Shown in pieces: positions 1-9,483 of a stretch of DNA of 64,000 bases (its first letter is position 1; each line of letters opens with the position of its first letter). A program made the translations under genes and the position numbers. Below the pieces are notes generated by a model. It was given only the letters and a program-made list of their open reading frames with translations, was not told the origin of the DNA and did no database searches. The stretch is from CAZHJK01 sp964533275 (GTDB lineage Bacteria; Bacillota; Clostridia; Eubacteriales; Garciellaceae): NCBI GenBank assembly GCA_964533275.1, contig CAZHJK010000006.1, positions 41,329 to 105,328 of the forward strand, given 5' to 3'.

Positions 1-1121
1 TGGTCATATTTTTCCCCATTAGATAGACCACTATGAAGAATAGATATTTGATCTCCGAATCTTCCTATAACACGCTCAACCATCTGTGGAGTTAAAGAAA
101 TTTCAGGAACTAATAAAATAGATTGTTTTTTCTGTTTCAACATTATTTCAATCATATTTAGATATATTTCTGTCTTACCACTTCCAGTTACTCCGTGAAT
201 TAGAAACTTCTGCGATTTTTTATTTGATAATTTATAGAATGCTTTTACGATATTATTTTGTTCTTCAGTCAGTGGTACTATGGGATTATTAAAGTTTTTG
301 TAAATATAGGGATTCCTAAATACCATTTTTGAAGTAATTTTAATTAGTTCTTTTTCTAATAGTGTATTTATGGAACCCGTATTAAAATTCAACTCTCTTC
401 TTAATTCATTATAATTATATGGAAAGTGTTCTAAATTATTTATTATGGCTATTTGCTTATGAGCATTTGCATTTAGATTCTTTAAATATTCATCCTTGTC
501 TTTATATTTACCAGATAAAGAAATATATTTTTCTTTCTTATCTTTTATTTTAGTATTAAAACGCTCTTCTATAAAAATATATTTTTTCTTAGCTAGTTCC
601 TTTAGCACTTTATTTAAATTCTTATATACAATTAATTTTTCTATTTCTTCTAATTTAATTTCACTTTGTTGATTATTTAAGTATTCTAAAACTTTTTTAT
701 CAATAGAATTAGAATGTTTATTAATTTCTATTTCGTTCATTTTCTCTTTATTTAATATAATTTTTATTTTTTTTTCTATATTTAAACCTGTAGGTATCAT
801 TAATTGAATTGCTTCAATATGTGTACATAAATAATACTCCTTTATCCAATTAGCTAATCTTAATTGATTAATTGTTATGATGGGCTCCATATCTATAATT
901 TGATCTATATATTTAAGTTTTTTATCTTCAACATTACAAAAATCTTTAATATTAATAATAAAAGCATCAATTTTCTTATTACCTATTCCAAAGGGGACTA
1001 TTACTCTTTGTCCTATACTTATGCATTCTAATAATGAATCTGGAATTTTATAATCAAAATATCGATCTATATTAATATTAGATTTATTTATTATTACTTG
1101 TGCAAACTTTGTCCTATCCAT
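1..1121 (-). CDS. priA: Primosomal protein N' (PriA helicase), N-terminal part, cut by the window edge
   Basis: PriA is a 3'-5' DNA helicase that reloads the replisome at stalled or repaired forks. Reading the minus strand from an ATG at 1119-1121 gives MDRTKFAQVIINKSNINIDR, a PriA-type N-terminus. An AAGGA ribosome site lies just upstream. The 3'-DNA-binding domain is followed by the helicase Walker A motif HGVTGSGKTEIY near residue 300 (about + strand 210) and by the LVPEISLTPQM motif. About 373 codons are present. The C-terminal helicase half and the zinc-binding cysteines lie beyond base 1. It is followed in transcription by whatever precedes base 1 (typically def/fmt in clostridia, not seen here). 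It comes directly after coaBC, a common clostridial order. Confidence 0.93.
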   Translation of the reverse strand, partial: MDRTKFAQVIINKSNINIDRYFDYKIPDSLLECISIGQRVIVPFGIGNKKIDAFIINIKDFCNVEDKKLKYIDQIIDMEPIITINQLRLANWIKEYYLCTHIEAIQLMIPTGLNIEKKIKIILNKEKMNEIEINKHSNSIDKKVLEYLNNQQSEIKLEEIEKLIVYKNLNKVLKELAKKKYIFIEERFNTKIKDKKEKYISLSGKYKDKDEYLKNLNANAHKQIAIINNLEHFPYNYNELRRELNFNTGSINTLLEKELIKITSKMVFRNPYIYKNFNNPIVPLTEEQNNIVKAFYKLSNKKSQKFLIHGVTGSGKTEIYLNMIEIMLKQKKQSILLVPEISLTPQMVERVIGRFGDQISILHSGLSNGEKYD

Positions 1122-1236
1122 ATTTATCATCCTTTTAATATAGCATATAGCAAAATTAAAAATATAAGATATAAATAAAAACATATACTAACCTCTTGAA
1201 TCTGTGGGAGAATTTCTTATTATATATATAAATAAT

Positions 1237-1257
1237 AAAGCGTACTAAGTACGCTTT
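1237..1257 (-). terminator. Hairpin at the 3' end of coaBC
   Basis: A perfect 10-bp inverted repeat (AAAGCGTACT / AGTACGCTTT) spans the coaBC stop codon. On the minus strand it is followed by TTATTTATATATATA. The T-tract is poor, so it may be a weak terminator or a processing or attenuation site between coaBC and priA. Confidence 0.5.
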
Positions 1258-2446
1258 AAAGGGTTTTCACTACTTTATTGAATATTTCTTTAGCTACTTG
1301 TCTTTTAGTCATTTTCGGAAGTTCTAATATATTACCCTCTTTATCTATTATTTTAACAATGTTAGTATCTTCTGCAAAACCAGCGCCTTCCTGTTTTAGG
1401 TCATTAGCTACAATAAAATCAAAATTTTTTTTCTCTACTTTTGATTTTGCATTAACAATAAGATCTTCAGTTTCAGCAGCAAAGCCAACTAATATTCTAT
1501 CTTCTTTTACTTTTCCTAACTCATAAGCTATATCTTTATTTCTTTCTAAGGTTAATAATAATTCGTCATCTATTTTTTTAATTTTTTCATTTGAAATATC
1601 CTTTGGTTTATAGTCTGAAACTGCTGCTGATTTTATAATAATATCTGCAGATGAATAGTTTTTCATAACCATATCATACATTTCTTGACTAGAAGTAATA
1701 AATTTAATATTCACACCTTGTGGAACCTTTAATCCAGTTGGACCTGAAATTAATAATACATCAGCACCTCTATCTACTGCTTCATGAGCAAGTGCATATC
1801 CCATTTTACCTGTTGAATAATTTGAGATAAAACGAACAGGATCTATTGCTTCTCGAGTTGGTCCTGCAGTTATTAACACTTTCTTACCTTCTAGGTCCTT
1901 TTTTTTATTTAAAAAACTATAGATTTTCTGTTCTATAACTTTAGATTGAGGTAATTTTCCTGGTCCTTCATCGCCACAAGCTAATACTCCTGATTCTGGT
2001 TCCATGAATATATATCCTAAGTTTTCTAGCTTTTTTATATTGCCTTGAACAATAGGATTTAAATACATTTGTGTATTCATAGCAGGTGCTATTAATTTAG
2101 TTGATTTTGTTGCCATTATTGTAGTAGACAACATATCATCGGCTATTCCATTAGCTATTTTCCCAATAATATTTGCAGTAGCAGGTGCAATAACAAATAA
2201 GTCTGCTTTTTGTGCTAAACTAATATGTTCAATCTCCCAATATTTAATACTTTCAAAAGTATCCACTACCACTAAGTTTTGAGTTAGAGTTTGAAAGGTT
2301 AAAGGGGTAACAAATTTTGTAGCTGATTCAGTCATTATAACATGTATATCAGCACCCTTCTTTTTCAAGCGACTAACTAATTCTAATGATTTATATGCAG
2401 AAATTCCACCTGTTACTCCTAATACAATTGTTACATCTTTTAACAT
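1256..2446 (-). CDS. coaBC: Bifunctional phosphopantothenoylcysteine decarboxylase / phosphopantothenate-cysteine ligase
   Basis: Catalyses two consecutive steps of coenzyme A synthesis in the cytosol: ligation of cysteine to 4'-phosphopantothenate (CoaB), then FMN-dependent decarboxylation to 4'-phosphopantetheine (CoaC). The N-terminal CoaC flavoprotein domain (about 1-175) shows the flavin motif GVTGGISAYKS at 10-20, the catalytic His at about 74, PAMNTQMY at 121-128 and ACGDEGPGKL with Cys157. The C-terminal CoaB domain (about 187-396) begins KVLITAGPTREAIDPVR and contains the NYSTGKMG nucleotide loop. The length of 396 residues is normal for the fusion. It lies in the rpoZ-gmk-remA-yicC-dapF transcription unit, 18 bases after rpoZ. 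Confidence 0.96.
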   Translation of the reverse strand: MLKDVTIVLGVTGGISAYKSLELVSRLKKKGADIHVIMTESATKFVTPLTFQTLTQNLVVVDTFESIKYWEIEHISLAQKADLFVIAPATANIIGKIANGIADDMLSTTIMATKSTKLIAPAMNTQMYLNPIVQGNIKKLENLGYIFMEPESGVLACGDEGPGKLPQSKVIEQKIYSFLNKKKDLEGKKVLITAGPTREAIDPVRFISNYSTGKMGYALAHEAVDRGADVLLISGPTGLKVPQGVNIKFITSSQEMYDMVMKNYSSADIIIKSAAVSDYKPKDISNEKIKKIDDELLLTLERNKDIAYELGKVKEDRILVGFAAETEDLIVNAKSKVEKKNFDFIVANDLKQEGAGFAEDTNIVKIIDKEGNILELPKMTKRQVAKEIFNKVVKTL

Positions 2447-2464
2447 AATATCACTCCATAATAT

Positions 2465-2662
2465 TTAATCTTCAGTGGTTTCATATTGCAGAGCATTAAC
2501 ATCAATTTCGTTAGTAGCAATAGTAACAGGATTATTAGATTTTATATCTATATAAGTTTCATGACCATCTACTATTTGTCTAGCTCTCTTTGCAGCAATT
2601 ACTACCAATGAATATTTATTATCTACTTTTTTTAATAAAGATTTAATTGATGGATATATCAT
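2465..2662 (-). CDS. rpoZ: RNA polymerase omega subunit
   Basis: The small omega subunit helps assemble RNA polymerase by wrapping the C-terminal region of beta-prime. The 65-residue product starts MIYPSIKSLLKKVDNKYSLV and contains the diagnostic VVIAAKRARQI segment and the NPVTIATNEI tail. It is at the short end for the family (usually 65-90). It begins one base after the gmk stop codon. The gmk-rpoZ-coaBC order is typical of Firmicutes, so translational coupling with gmk is likely. Confidence 0.95.
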   Translation of the reverse strand: MIYPSIKSLLKKVDNKYSLVVIAAKRARQIVDGHETYIDIKSNNPVTIATNEIDVNALQYETTED

Positions 2663-2663
2663 A

Positions 2664-3299
2664 TTAATTCCCTCCTATAATATCTTCTAATTTATCATTC
2701 AATCTATCTACTCTACATTTCTCAGCTATTATAATTGATTTTACTTTTTCTACTGCTTCTTCTATTTCATCATTAACAACAATATAATTATACTTTGAAA
2801 CATAGTTTATTTCTTTATATGATGCCTCAAATCTTTTAGTTAGTTCTGTTTCAGATTCTGTTCCTCTATTTTTAATTCTATTTTTTAATTCTTCCATTGA
2901 GGGCGGCATTATAAATATAAAAACCCCCTGTGGGAATTCGGATTTTACTTTTAGAGCTCCTTGGATATCAATTTCTAATATTACATCTTTTCCTAAATTT
3001 AGTTGTTCCAAAACTTTCTTTTTAGGGGTACCATAATAATTATCATAAACCATAGCATATTCTAAAAGCTCTCCAGCATAAATCATTTCCTTGAACTTTT
3101 CATTTTCTATAAAAAAATAATTAACCCCTTCAATTTCACCTAATCTTGGTTTTCTTGTAGTTATAGAAGTAGACAATCTTAAATTATTTGCTTTACTTAA
3201 TAAGGATTTGCAAACAGTTCCTTTTCCGGCACCCGATGGGCCAGAAATAACAATTAATAATCCTTCTTGGTTTATATTGGTATAATTATAGTTTTTCAT
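2664..3299 (-). CDS. gmk: Guanylate kinase
   Basis: Phosphorylates GMP to GDP with ATP. It is essential for guanine nucleotide and (p)ppGpp pools. The P-loop GPSGAGKGT is at residues 20-28, followed by the GMP-binding segment STSITTRKPRLGEIEGVNY. The EIDIQGALKVK and FIMPPS motifs are the usual guanylate-kinase fingerprints. The length of 211 residues is normal. Its start overlaps the 3' end of remA by 14 bases, which suggests translational coupling, and rpoZ follows immediately. Confidence 0.97.
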   Translation of the reverse strand: MKNYNYTNINQEGLLIVISGPSGAGKGTVCKSLLSKANNLRLSTSITTRKPRLGEIEGVNYFFIENEKFKEMIYAGELLEYAMVYDNYYGTPKKKVLEQLNLGKDVILEIDIQGALKVKSEFPQGVFIFIMPPSMEELKNRIKNRGTESETELTKRFEASYKEINYVSKYNYIVVNDEIEEAVEKVKSIIIAEKCRVDRLNDKLEDIIGGN

Positions 3300-3564
3300 T
3301 TTGTTCCTCTAAAATAGAATTGTCTTTATTGTCTAATCTATTAGCTACAGTCTCGGGTTGAACAGCAGATAATATTATATGGTCACTATCTGTAACAATA
3401 ACTGCCCTAGTTCGTCTACCATATGTTGCATCTATGAGCATGCCTCTTTCTCTGGCTTCTTGTATAATTCTTTTTATAGGCGCTGATTCTGGACTTACAA
3501 TGGCTATAAGCCTATTTGCTGATACAATATTTCCAAATCCAATATTGATTAACTTAATTGTCAT
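3286..3564 (-). CDS. remA: RemA-type extracellular matrix regulator (DUF370)
   Basis: RemA-family proteins are small DNA-binding regulators, known in Bacillus to activate matrix (eps, tapA) and osmoprotection operons. The 92-residue product begins MTIKLINIGFGNIVSANRLI, the highly conserved DUF370 start, and contains SAPIKRIIQEARERGMLIDATYGRRTRAVIVTDS split across the core. In non-matrix clostridia its targets are unknown. The yicC-remA-gmk-rpoZ order is the standard Firmicutes arrangement, which supports the call. The last codons overlap the gmk start. Confidence 0.92.
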   Translation of the reverse strand: MTIKLINIGFGNIVSANRLIAIVSPESAPIKRIIQEARERGMLIDATYGRRTRAVIVTDSDHIILSAVQPETVANRLDNKDNSILEEQNEKL

Positions 3565-3577
3565 CTATATCCACTCC

Positions 3578-4453
3578 TTACTCAATATTTTGAATTTGTT
3601 CTCTGATTTTTTCTAACTCACTTTTTATTGATACAACTTCTGTTGCAATAGAATAATAGTTCCCCTTAGATCCAATAGTATTAATCTCTCTATTCATTTC
3701 TTGAACAAGAAAATCCAATTTCCTACCAATTGTATTTTCATTTAAAGTGTTCTCAAATTGATCAATATGACTATTTAACCTTATTAATTCTTCAGTTATA
3801 TTTGTTTTGTCAGCTAAAATTGCAACTTCTGTTAAAATTCTTGTTTCGTCTAATTCAATTGAATTTGTATATTCTATTATTTTTTCTGTAAGTCTTTTTT
3901 TATATTCTTTTTCGACTTCCGGTGCTAAATATTTAATAGATTTTATACTATCTTTGATTTTATTACAACGAGATAATAAATCAACTTTTAAATTTTTTCC
4001 CTCAGCTGTTCTTGTTTCACTTAACATTTCCAATGCACTTTTCATAGCGATATATAAGAATCCCCATAATTCTTCTACATCATATTCTTTATCATCAACT
4101 TTAATTATTTCTGGAAAACGCGCAAGTAGAGATATTTTTATATCCTCATTTATTTCTGGAAAAGACATTTTTAATTTATTTAATGCACTATAATAACCTT
4201 TTGCTAAGCCTAAGTCTAGTTTTACTTCTCTTTCCTCTTGATTTAGAAATTCAAAATGAATATATATTTCTATTCTTCCTCTAGTAATATATGAATTTAC
4301 AATTTTTCTAATTTTATCTTCTATACTATTTAATTGCCTAGGCATGCGAATAGAGTAATCCTTATATCTATGATTGATAGTCTTTATTTCTACAGTGCAT
4401 TCATACCTATCATCTTTATATTCCCCTCTTCCAAAGCCAGTCATACTCTTCAT
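3578..4453 (-). CDS. yicC: YicC family endoribonuclease-like protein
   Basis: YicC/YloC proteins are conserved endoribonuclease-type proteins implicated in RNA turnover and stress survival. The N-terminus MKSMTGFGRGEY is the family signature. The C-terminus has the conserved GRKLDFLVQEMNREINTIGSK block and ends in an SELEKIREQIQNIE coiled segment. The longer reading starts three codons earlier, but that ATG is part of the ribosome site GGAAGGATG, so the ATG at 4451-4453 is chosen (291 residues). It sits 14 bases before remA in the same transcription unit. Confidence 0.93.
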   Translation of the reverse strand: MKSMTGFGRGEYKDDRYECTVEIKTINHRYKDYSIRMPRQLNSIEDKIRKIVNSYITRGRIEIYIHFEFLNQEEREVKLDLGLAKGYYSALNKLKMSFPEINEDIKISLLARFPEIIKVDDKEYDVEELWGFLYIAMKSALEMLSETRTAEGKNLKVDLLSRCNKIKDSIKSIKYLAPEVEKEYKKRLTEKIIEYTNSIELDETRILTEVAILADKTNITEELIRLNSHIDQFENTLNENTIGRKLDFLVQEMNREINTIGSKGNYYSIATEVVSIKSELEKIREQIQNIE

Positions 4454-4507
4454 AAAAATCATCCTTCCAGTATTTCAATAATAATGTGTAGATTAAATAT
4501 TAATATA

Positions 4508-5338
4508 TTATCCTTCTTGTATAATCTCTACATTAATAATACCCTTATAAACCTCTTGCACTGGTCCTATCATAAAAATATTATCTTTGTTAAATTTGAT
4601 GGTTAATTCACCACCTGGCACATGTATTAATACTCTATCTTTTATTTTTTTCTTTTCTTTTAAAATAGAGGCAGCAGCACATGCACCAGTTCCACAAGCC
4701 ATTGTAAGCCCTACTCCTCTTTCCCAGGTAACCATCTTAACTTCCTCTTTGTTTAATATTTGAACAAAATTTACATTTGTTTTAGCTGGAAATATTTTAT
4801 TTATTTCTATTAGAGGTCCAATTTCTTTAACAGGATAATTACTAACATCTTCCACCTCAATAATAGTATGTGGTACCCCCATTAATATAGAAGAAAATAT
4901 TATTTCTTTGTCATTTATGTATAACTTCTCATCTACTACTTTTATATTATCTATATTTACCGGTATATATCTTGGATCAAATTGAGCTTTTCCCATATTT
5001 ACTTGTACCACATCATTAGAAATCTTTGCAGAGATCTTTCCAGCAATGGTTTCAATATTAATATCATCTTTATTTACTATATTATAACTATAAACATACT
5101 TTGCAAAACATCTTACTCCATTTCCACACATTGCAGCTTCAGTTCCATCTTGATTATAAAATTTCATCTTTATATCATATAACTTTGAAGGCTGAACTAG
5201 TATAAGCCCATCTGCTCCTATCCCAAAATGTCGATCACATAATTTATTTATTTGGCTAGAAGTGAGTTGGATATTTTCCTTCATATCTTCAACTAAAATG
5301 AAATCATTTCCAAGTCCTTGCATTTTTACAAAATTCAT
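4508..5338 (-). CDS. dapF: Diaminopimelate epimerase
   Basis: Converts LL- to meso-diaminopimelate for lysine and peptidoglycan synthesis. Both catalytic cysteines of this PLP-independent epimerase are visible: Cys71 in AAMCGNGVRCFAKY and Cys215 in GLTMACGTGACAA. The N-terminus FVKMQGLGNDFILVED is canonical and the length (276 residues) is normal. It is the first gene of the leftward dapF-yicC-remA-gmk-rpoZ-coaBC-priA run. An AGAGGAG-type ribosome site precedes the ATG. The promoter must lie in the AT-rich gap shared with the divergent rqcH; I do not see a convincing -35/-10 pair for it. Confidence 0.96.
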   Translation of the reverse strand: MNFVKMQGLGNDFILVEDMKENIQLTSSQINKLCDRHFGIGADGLILVQPSKLYDIKMKFYNQDGTEAAMCGNGVRCFAKYVYSYNIVNKDDINIETIAGKISAKISNDVVQVNMGKAQFDPRYIPVNIDNIKVVDEKLYINDKEIIFSSILMGVPHTIIEVEDVSNYPVKEIGPLIEINKIFPAKTNVNFVQILNKEEVKMVTWERGVGLTMACGTGACAAASILKEKKKIKDRVLIHVPGGELTIKFNKDNIFMIGPVQEVYKGIINVEIIQEG

Positions 5339-5551
5339 TAATTTAACTCCTCTATAACTTGGTATTTGCTTTATCTTTATATTAACATTTAGAATATTAT
5401 ATCATAAAGATTAAACCTTTTATAATCAATTATATTAATTATAGAGATAAATAGAAATTTTTAATAGAAATTTTTATAATTTTTTTTCATTGTATAACTT
5501 CGACTAAAAACATAAAATAATAATACTCTCCCTTTTTTCTTAAATGTAATT

Positions 5552-5580
5552 TTGAAAATCTATTATTCATTACATATATT
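5552..5580 (+). promoter_or_regulatory. Putative sigma-A promoter of rqcH
   Basis: TTGAAA at 5552-5557, a 17-base spacer, and TATATT at 5575-5580, about 70 bases before the rqcH start. The rest of the 5339-5650 divergent gap is AT-rich without other recognisable elements. Confidence 0.55.
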
Positions 5581-5650
5581 ATATTATTATAATAAATCAT
5601 AAAAAAATGTTAGAATATATTAACTAGTGAATAATGAAGGAGGAATAGCA

Positions 5651-7444
5651 ATGGCTTTTGATGGTATCACTATTAATGCTTTGGTTAACGAATTAAATGA
5701 AAAATTATGTAATGGTCGTATAGAAAAAATATATCAGCCTGAAAAGGATGAATTATATATAAATATAAGAAATAATAAAACCAATTATACCCTATTATTA
5801 TCTTCCAATGCTAGTAATCCTAGAGCTTATTTAACAAAACACTCTAAGATAAACCCTAAAACAGCACCAACTTTCTGTATGCTATTAAGAAAAAACTTAA
5901 CAAGAGGGAAAATATCTTCTATAAAACAACCCTCCATGGAGCGAATTATAGAAATAGAGATCTCTTCTGTAAATGAGCTAGGGGATCCCACAATTAAGGT
6001 GCTAATTATTGAAATTATGGGACGTCATAGTAATATAATATTAATTAATAAAGAATCAAAAATGATTATTGATAGTATTAAAAGGGTTGGCAGCAATATA
6101 AGTAGATATCGACAGGTTTTACCTGGTAATGAATATTTTTATCCACCTAATCAAAATAAATATAATCCATTAGATATCGATAATGATAAGTTTGATTTAC
6201 TTTTAAATGAATATTCAAAGGGGAAAAAAATAGAAAAGTTTTTTATTAATACCTTTACGGGTATAAGTCCGCTAATTTCTAGAGAAATTTGTTATATAAG
6301 TGGTATTCATAATGATCAACCATTAGAAACATTATCTGAAAAACAAAGAAAATATTTAAAAATGTCATTTTTAGAAATATTAGAAAGGGTGAAAAACATA
6401 AAATTTGTACCTAACATTATTTATAATGAAAGAGGTACTAAATTAATTGATTTTTCCGTATTACCTTTAAAACAATATAATTATCTCCATGTAATAAAAT
6501 TTAATTCTATTTCAATTCTATTAGAACAATTTTATTCAGAAAGGGATAAATTAGAGCGGATAAAACAAAAAAGTAGTGATCTATTGCATACCATAAAAAA
6601 CAAACTAGATAGAAGCTATAAAAAATTAGTTAAATTACAGGATGAATATAAAAAATCAAAAGATGCTTCAATATATAAACTATATGGAGAATTACTAACT
6701 TCTAATGTTTATAATTTAAAAAAAGGAATGGAAAAGACTGTCCTATATAATTTTTATTCAAATAATCAAGAGGAAATTGAAATACCATTAAATCCAAATC
6801 TCTCCCCTGTAGAAAATGCACAAAAATATTTTAAAAAATATAGCAAAAGTAAAAACGCTATCCAACATTTATTAAAGCAAATAAATTCAACTGAAGAAGA
6901 AATTTACTATTTAGAAAGTCAGATGGAAAATATAAAAAATTGTACCGAGTTACAGGAAATAGAGGAAATTAAAATAGAACTTAGAATGGAAGGCTATCTA
7001 GCAACTTTAAATACAAATAAGAAGTCTATACCTAAGAATCCTCCGCCCTCTACTCCACTACATTTTATTTCTAGCGATGGATTAGAAATATATGTTGGAA
7101 AAAATAATAAGCAAAATGATATCCTTACTCTAAGAATGTCTTCTAGTAATGATATATGGCTTCATACTAAGGGGATTCCTGGCTCTCATGTGATTATAAA
7201 AAATAGTAATTCTAATAATAATTCCATCGAAATAACCAATAAAACTTTAATAGAGGCTGCAACACTTGCATCATATTATAGTAAGGCTAGAAATTCTAAT
7301 AATGTACCTGTAGATTATACAAAGGTTAAGTATGTAAAAAAAACAAAGGGTTCAAAACCCGGAATGGTTATTTATGATAATTTTCAAACTTTATATGTAA
7401 CACCTTCAGAAGATATAATTTTTGCATTAAAAAGGATTAAGTAA
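5651..7444 (+). CDS. rqcH: RqcH / Rqc2-FbpA (NFACT) ribosome quality control factor
   Basis: Binds obstructed 50S subunits carrying peptidyl-tRNA and recruits tRNA-Ala to add a C-terminal alanine tail that marks stalled peptides for degradation. Older annotations call it fibronectin-binding protein. Features: an NFACT-N domain starting MAFDGITINALVNELN, a long central coiled-coil (about 290-430), and the C-terminal NFACT-R domain with DGLEIYVGKNNKQND and NDIWLHTKGIPGSHVII. The reading frame is open from a GTG at 5627, but the AAGGAGG site at 5638-5644 fits the ATG at 5651 and matches the conserved start. It stands alone on the plus strand between divergent dapF and convergent rluD. Confidence 0.94.
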   Translation: MAFDGITINALVNELNEKLCNGRIEKIYQPEKDELYINIRNNKTNYTLLLSSNASNPRAYLTKHSKINPKTAPTFCMLLRKNLTRGKISSIKQPSMERIIEIEISSVNELGDPTIKVLIIEIMGRHSNIILINKESKMIIDSIKRVGSNISRYRQVLPGNEYFYPPNQNKYNPLDIDNDKFDLLLNEYSKGKKIEKFFINTFTGISPLISREICYISGIHNDQPLETLSEKQRKYLKMSFLEILERVKNIKFVPNIIYNERGTKLIDFSVLPLKQYNYLHVIKFNSISILLEQFYSERDKLERIKQKSSDLLHTIKNKLDRSYKKLVKLQDEYKKSKDASIYKLYGELLTSNVYNLKKGMEKTVLYNFYSNNQEEIEIPLNPNLSPVENAQKYFKKYSKSKNAIQHLLKQINSTEEEIYYLESQMENIKNCTELQEIEEIKIELRMEGYLATLNTNKKSIPKNPPPSTPLHFISSDGLEIYVGKNNKQNDILTLRMSSSNDIWLHTKGIPGSHVIIKNSNSNNNSIEITNKTLIEAATLASYYSKARNSNNVPVDYTKVKYVKKTKGSKPGMVIYDNFQTLYVTPSEDIIFALKRIK

Positions 7445-7463
7445 TTTTTACTTAATCCTTTTT
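7429..7463. terminator. Bidirectional terminator between rqcH and rluD
   Basis: A perfect 16-bp inverted repeat (arms 7429-7444 and 7448-7463) with a 3-base loop begins with five A and ends with five T. It therefore works in both directions and overlaps the stop codons of both convergent genes. Confidence 0.92.
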
Positions 7464-8368
7464 AATGTATCTATTACCTTTATAAAACAGACTGGTAATT
7501 CTGCCTCAAATTCCATATAAGTTCCTTTTGAAGGATGAATAAAACCAATGATTTTAGCATGTAATAATTGTCCATTTAAATCGAATTTTTGTCTCTGATA
7601 ACCGTAAATAGGATCCCCTACTAAAGGATATCCGATATGTTCCATATGCACCCTAATTTGATGAGTCCTTCCTGTTTCTAATATTGCTTCTATTAATGTA
7701 TTTTTTGCAAATCTATCCAATACCTTAAAATGTGTAATAGCTGATTTACTATTTTTATTAACTACAGCCATTTTCTTTCTATTTATAGGGTGTCTACCGA
7801 TAGGTAAATTTATTGTCCCGCTATCCTTATTTATTAAACCCTCTGTTAATGCTATATATTTTCTTTTTATAGTATGTTCCTTTAATTGATTTGCTAAAGC
7901 CCTATGAGCAAAATCATTCTTTGCGACCATTAATAGACCAGATGTATCTTTATCAATACGATGTACAATTCCTGGTCTTAATATACCATTTATCCCTGAT
8001 AATGATTTACAGTGAAACATTAAAGCATTAACTAAGGTACCAGTATAATTTCCTGGTGCAGGGTGAACAACCATCCCTTGTCTCTTATTAATTATTATAA
8101 CATCTTTATCTTCGTATACTATATCAATTGGTATATTTTCAGGCTCGATATCAATCTTTACTGGTTTTGGTATTAAAATCTCTACATTATCACCTTCAAA
8201 TACTCTATGACTCGCTTTTACATTAAAATTATTTACTTTTACATGTTTTCCGTTAATTAGTTTTTGAATATAGCTTCTGGAGTGTTTATTAATATTATCT
8301 GATAAAACTACATCCACTCTTTTATTATTGTCTTTGTTTTCCACTTTAAAGCTTATTAATTCTTCCAT
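7448..8368 (-). CDS. rluD: RluA/RluD family 23S rRNA pseudouridine synthase
   Basis: Isomerises uridines in 23S rRNA. An N-terminal S4 RNA-binding domain (about 1-75, with RVDVVLSDN and RSYIQKLINGKHVKVN) precedes the synthase domain. That domain shows HRIDKDTSGLLMVAKN with the catalytic Asp, and the GRTHQIRVHMEHIGYPLVGDPIYG block. The ATG at 8366-8368 follows AAAGGGGATTAAA and gives 306 residues, the usual size. An earlier in-frame ATG at 8401 lacks a ribosome site. The exact uridine specificity (RluD/YlyB-like) is inferred from size and motifs only. Confidence 0.93.
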   Translation of the reverse strand: MEELISFKVENKDNNKRVDVVLSDNINKHSRSYIQKLINGKHVKVNNFNVKASHRVFEGDNVEILIPKPVKIDIEPENIPIDIVYEDKDVIIINKRQGMVVHPAPGNYTGTLVNALMFHCKSLSGINGILRPGIVHRIDKDTSGLLMVAKNDFAHRALANQLKEHTIKRKYIALTEGLINKDSGTINLPIGRHPINRKKMAVVNKNSKSAITHFKVLDRFAKNTLIEAILETGRTHQIRVHMEHIGYPLVGDPIYGYQRQKFDLNGQLLHAKIIGFIHPSKGTYMEFEAELPVCFIKVIDTLKRIK

Positions 8369-8471
8369 TTTAATCCCCTTTATAATTACAAGAAAACGCA
8401 TAAAAATACGCTTGCTTTAATATCTCAAAAAAATTATATCACATAATTAATTAATATTGTTTATATTAGAA

Positions 8472-9074
8472 TTAATCTGGAAGCTGTTTTTTGTAATCTT
8501 CATTAGATATTTCTTCGATTTTTTCAACAATACCCCTATCTTCATCATCTAGAGCATCAATATCAGAAGAGGTTGAATGTTGCTGTATTTCTTGCCAAGC
8601 ATCTTCTCCATCATAAACTATAGAGTCATCTAAATCTGTATTTGTTCTTCCAAAAGGGGGAAATAATACTTCTTCCTCTACAGGTCTATCATTATGAATT
8701 TCATTTATGTTTAGTCTTTTATCTGCACATTTTGAACATAGCTTTGCTGATGGCAAAAATTCTAGTCGTTCTTTTAAAATGCTTGTGCCACAAAATTCGC
8801 ATATACCATATCCGCCCTTATCAATCTTTTTTAATGCCTCTTCAACATTTTTTAATTCTTCCTTTTCATGAGTTTCTAATGCATATTTCATTTCCATCTG
8901 GAATGTTTCAGTACCTATATCTCCAGGATGATTATCATACATAGATAATTCATCTATCTCATCTTTTAAATTTGTACTAAATTCATTTTCACCTCTATTT
9001 TTTAAAGTATTTAATACTTCTTCTCTTTCTTTTAATAATAGATCCTTAAAATGTCTCAACTTATTTTTCTCCAT
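8472..9074 (-). CDS. yteA: YteA/DksA-TraR family zinc-finger protein
   Basis: A 200-residue protein of the Firmicutes YteA type (sporulation-associated, distantly related to DksA). An N-terminal helical region (LRHFKDLLLKEREEVLNTL) is followed by a TraR/DksA C4 zinc finger, CEFCGTSILKERLEF...CSKCADKR, at about 97-122, and an acidic C-terminal tail. A YDNHPGDIGTETFQ segment before the finger is typical of this family. The role is inferred: RNA polymerase interaction during starvation or sporulation. It lies 16 bases downstream of the DUF5665 gene. Confidence 0.85.
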   Translation of the reverse strand: MEKNKLRHFKDLLLKEREEVLNTLKNRGENEFSTNLKDEIDELSMYDNHPGDIGTETFQMEMKYALETHEKEELKNVEEALKKIDKGGYGICEFCGTSILKERLEFLPSAKLCSKCADKRLNINEIHNDRPVEEEVLFPPFGRTNTDLDDSIVYDGEDAWQEIQQHSTSSDIDALDDEDRGIVEKIEEISNEDYKKQLPD

Positions 9075-9089
9075 TCTTTCACCCTCAAT

Positions 9090-9380
9090 TTATAAATTAT
9101 TTTGAACTATTCTAACCAATTCAGAAATAAAATTTCCTATAATCGGCAAGTTTAACAACACTAAATATCTTAAAAAATATATTATAACACCTCCCAAAAT
9201 AGTGAATCCAACAGCCATCCCAAAACCCCTGGCCAATCCTGCAACAAAATTATTCCAAAGAAGCCTCTTTTTATCTTTCATTAAATCTACATAATCAGCT
9301 AATTTAGCATTTTCTATTTGTATTGATATTTTATCCATCTTATCATTTAATAATCTCGATATTCTTCCTGGATCATCCAT
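9090..9380 (-). CDS. DUF5665 small membrane protein
   Basis: A protein of about 96 residues with an N-terminal amphipathic or helical region (DDPGRISRLLNDKMDKISIQ), the family-typical LWNNFVAGLARGFGMAVG motif, one clear membrane helix (about 52-77) and a second hydrophobic stretch. The function is unknown. The ATG at 9378-9380 is chosen because AAGGGG lies 9 bases upstream; the longer TTG start runs into that site. It is transcribed into yteA. Confidence 0.75.
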   Translation of the reverse strand: MDDPGRISRLLNDKMDKISIQIENAKLADYVDLMKDKKRLLWNNFVAGLARGFGMAVGFTILGGVIIYFLRYLVLLNLPIIGNFISELVRIVQNNL

Positions 9381-9483
9381 GAAATTCAACCCCTTATATC
9401 TAAACTCTAAAATAATAGTAAAGGCACCTTACTGTTAAAACGAGCAATTAAATTCTTAGAAACAAACTTTATTCTTCTACTAA

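Noticed and set aside
5627..5650. GTG start for rqcH eight codons upstream
   Set aside because: The AAGGAGG site lies inside that extension and fits the ATG at 5651; the conserved family start is MAFDG.
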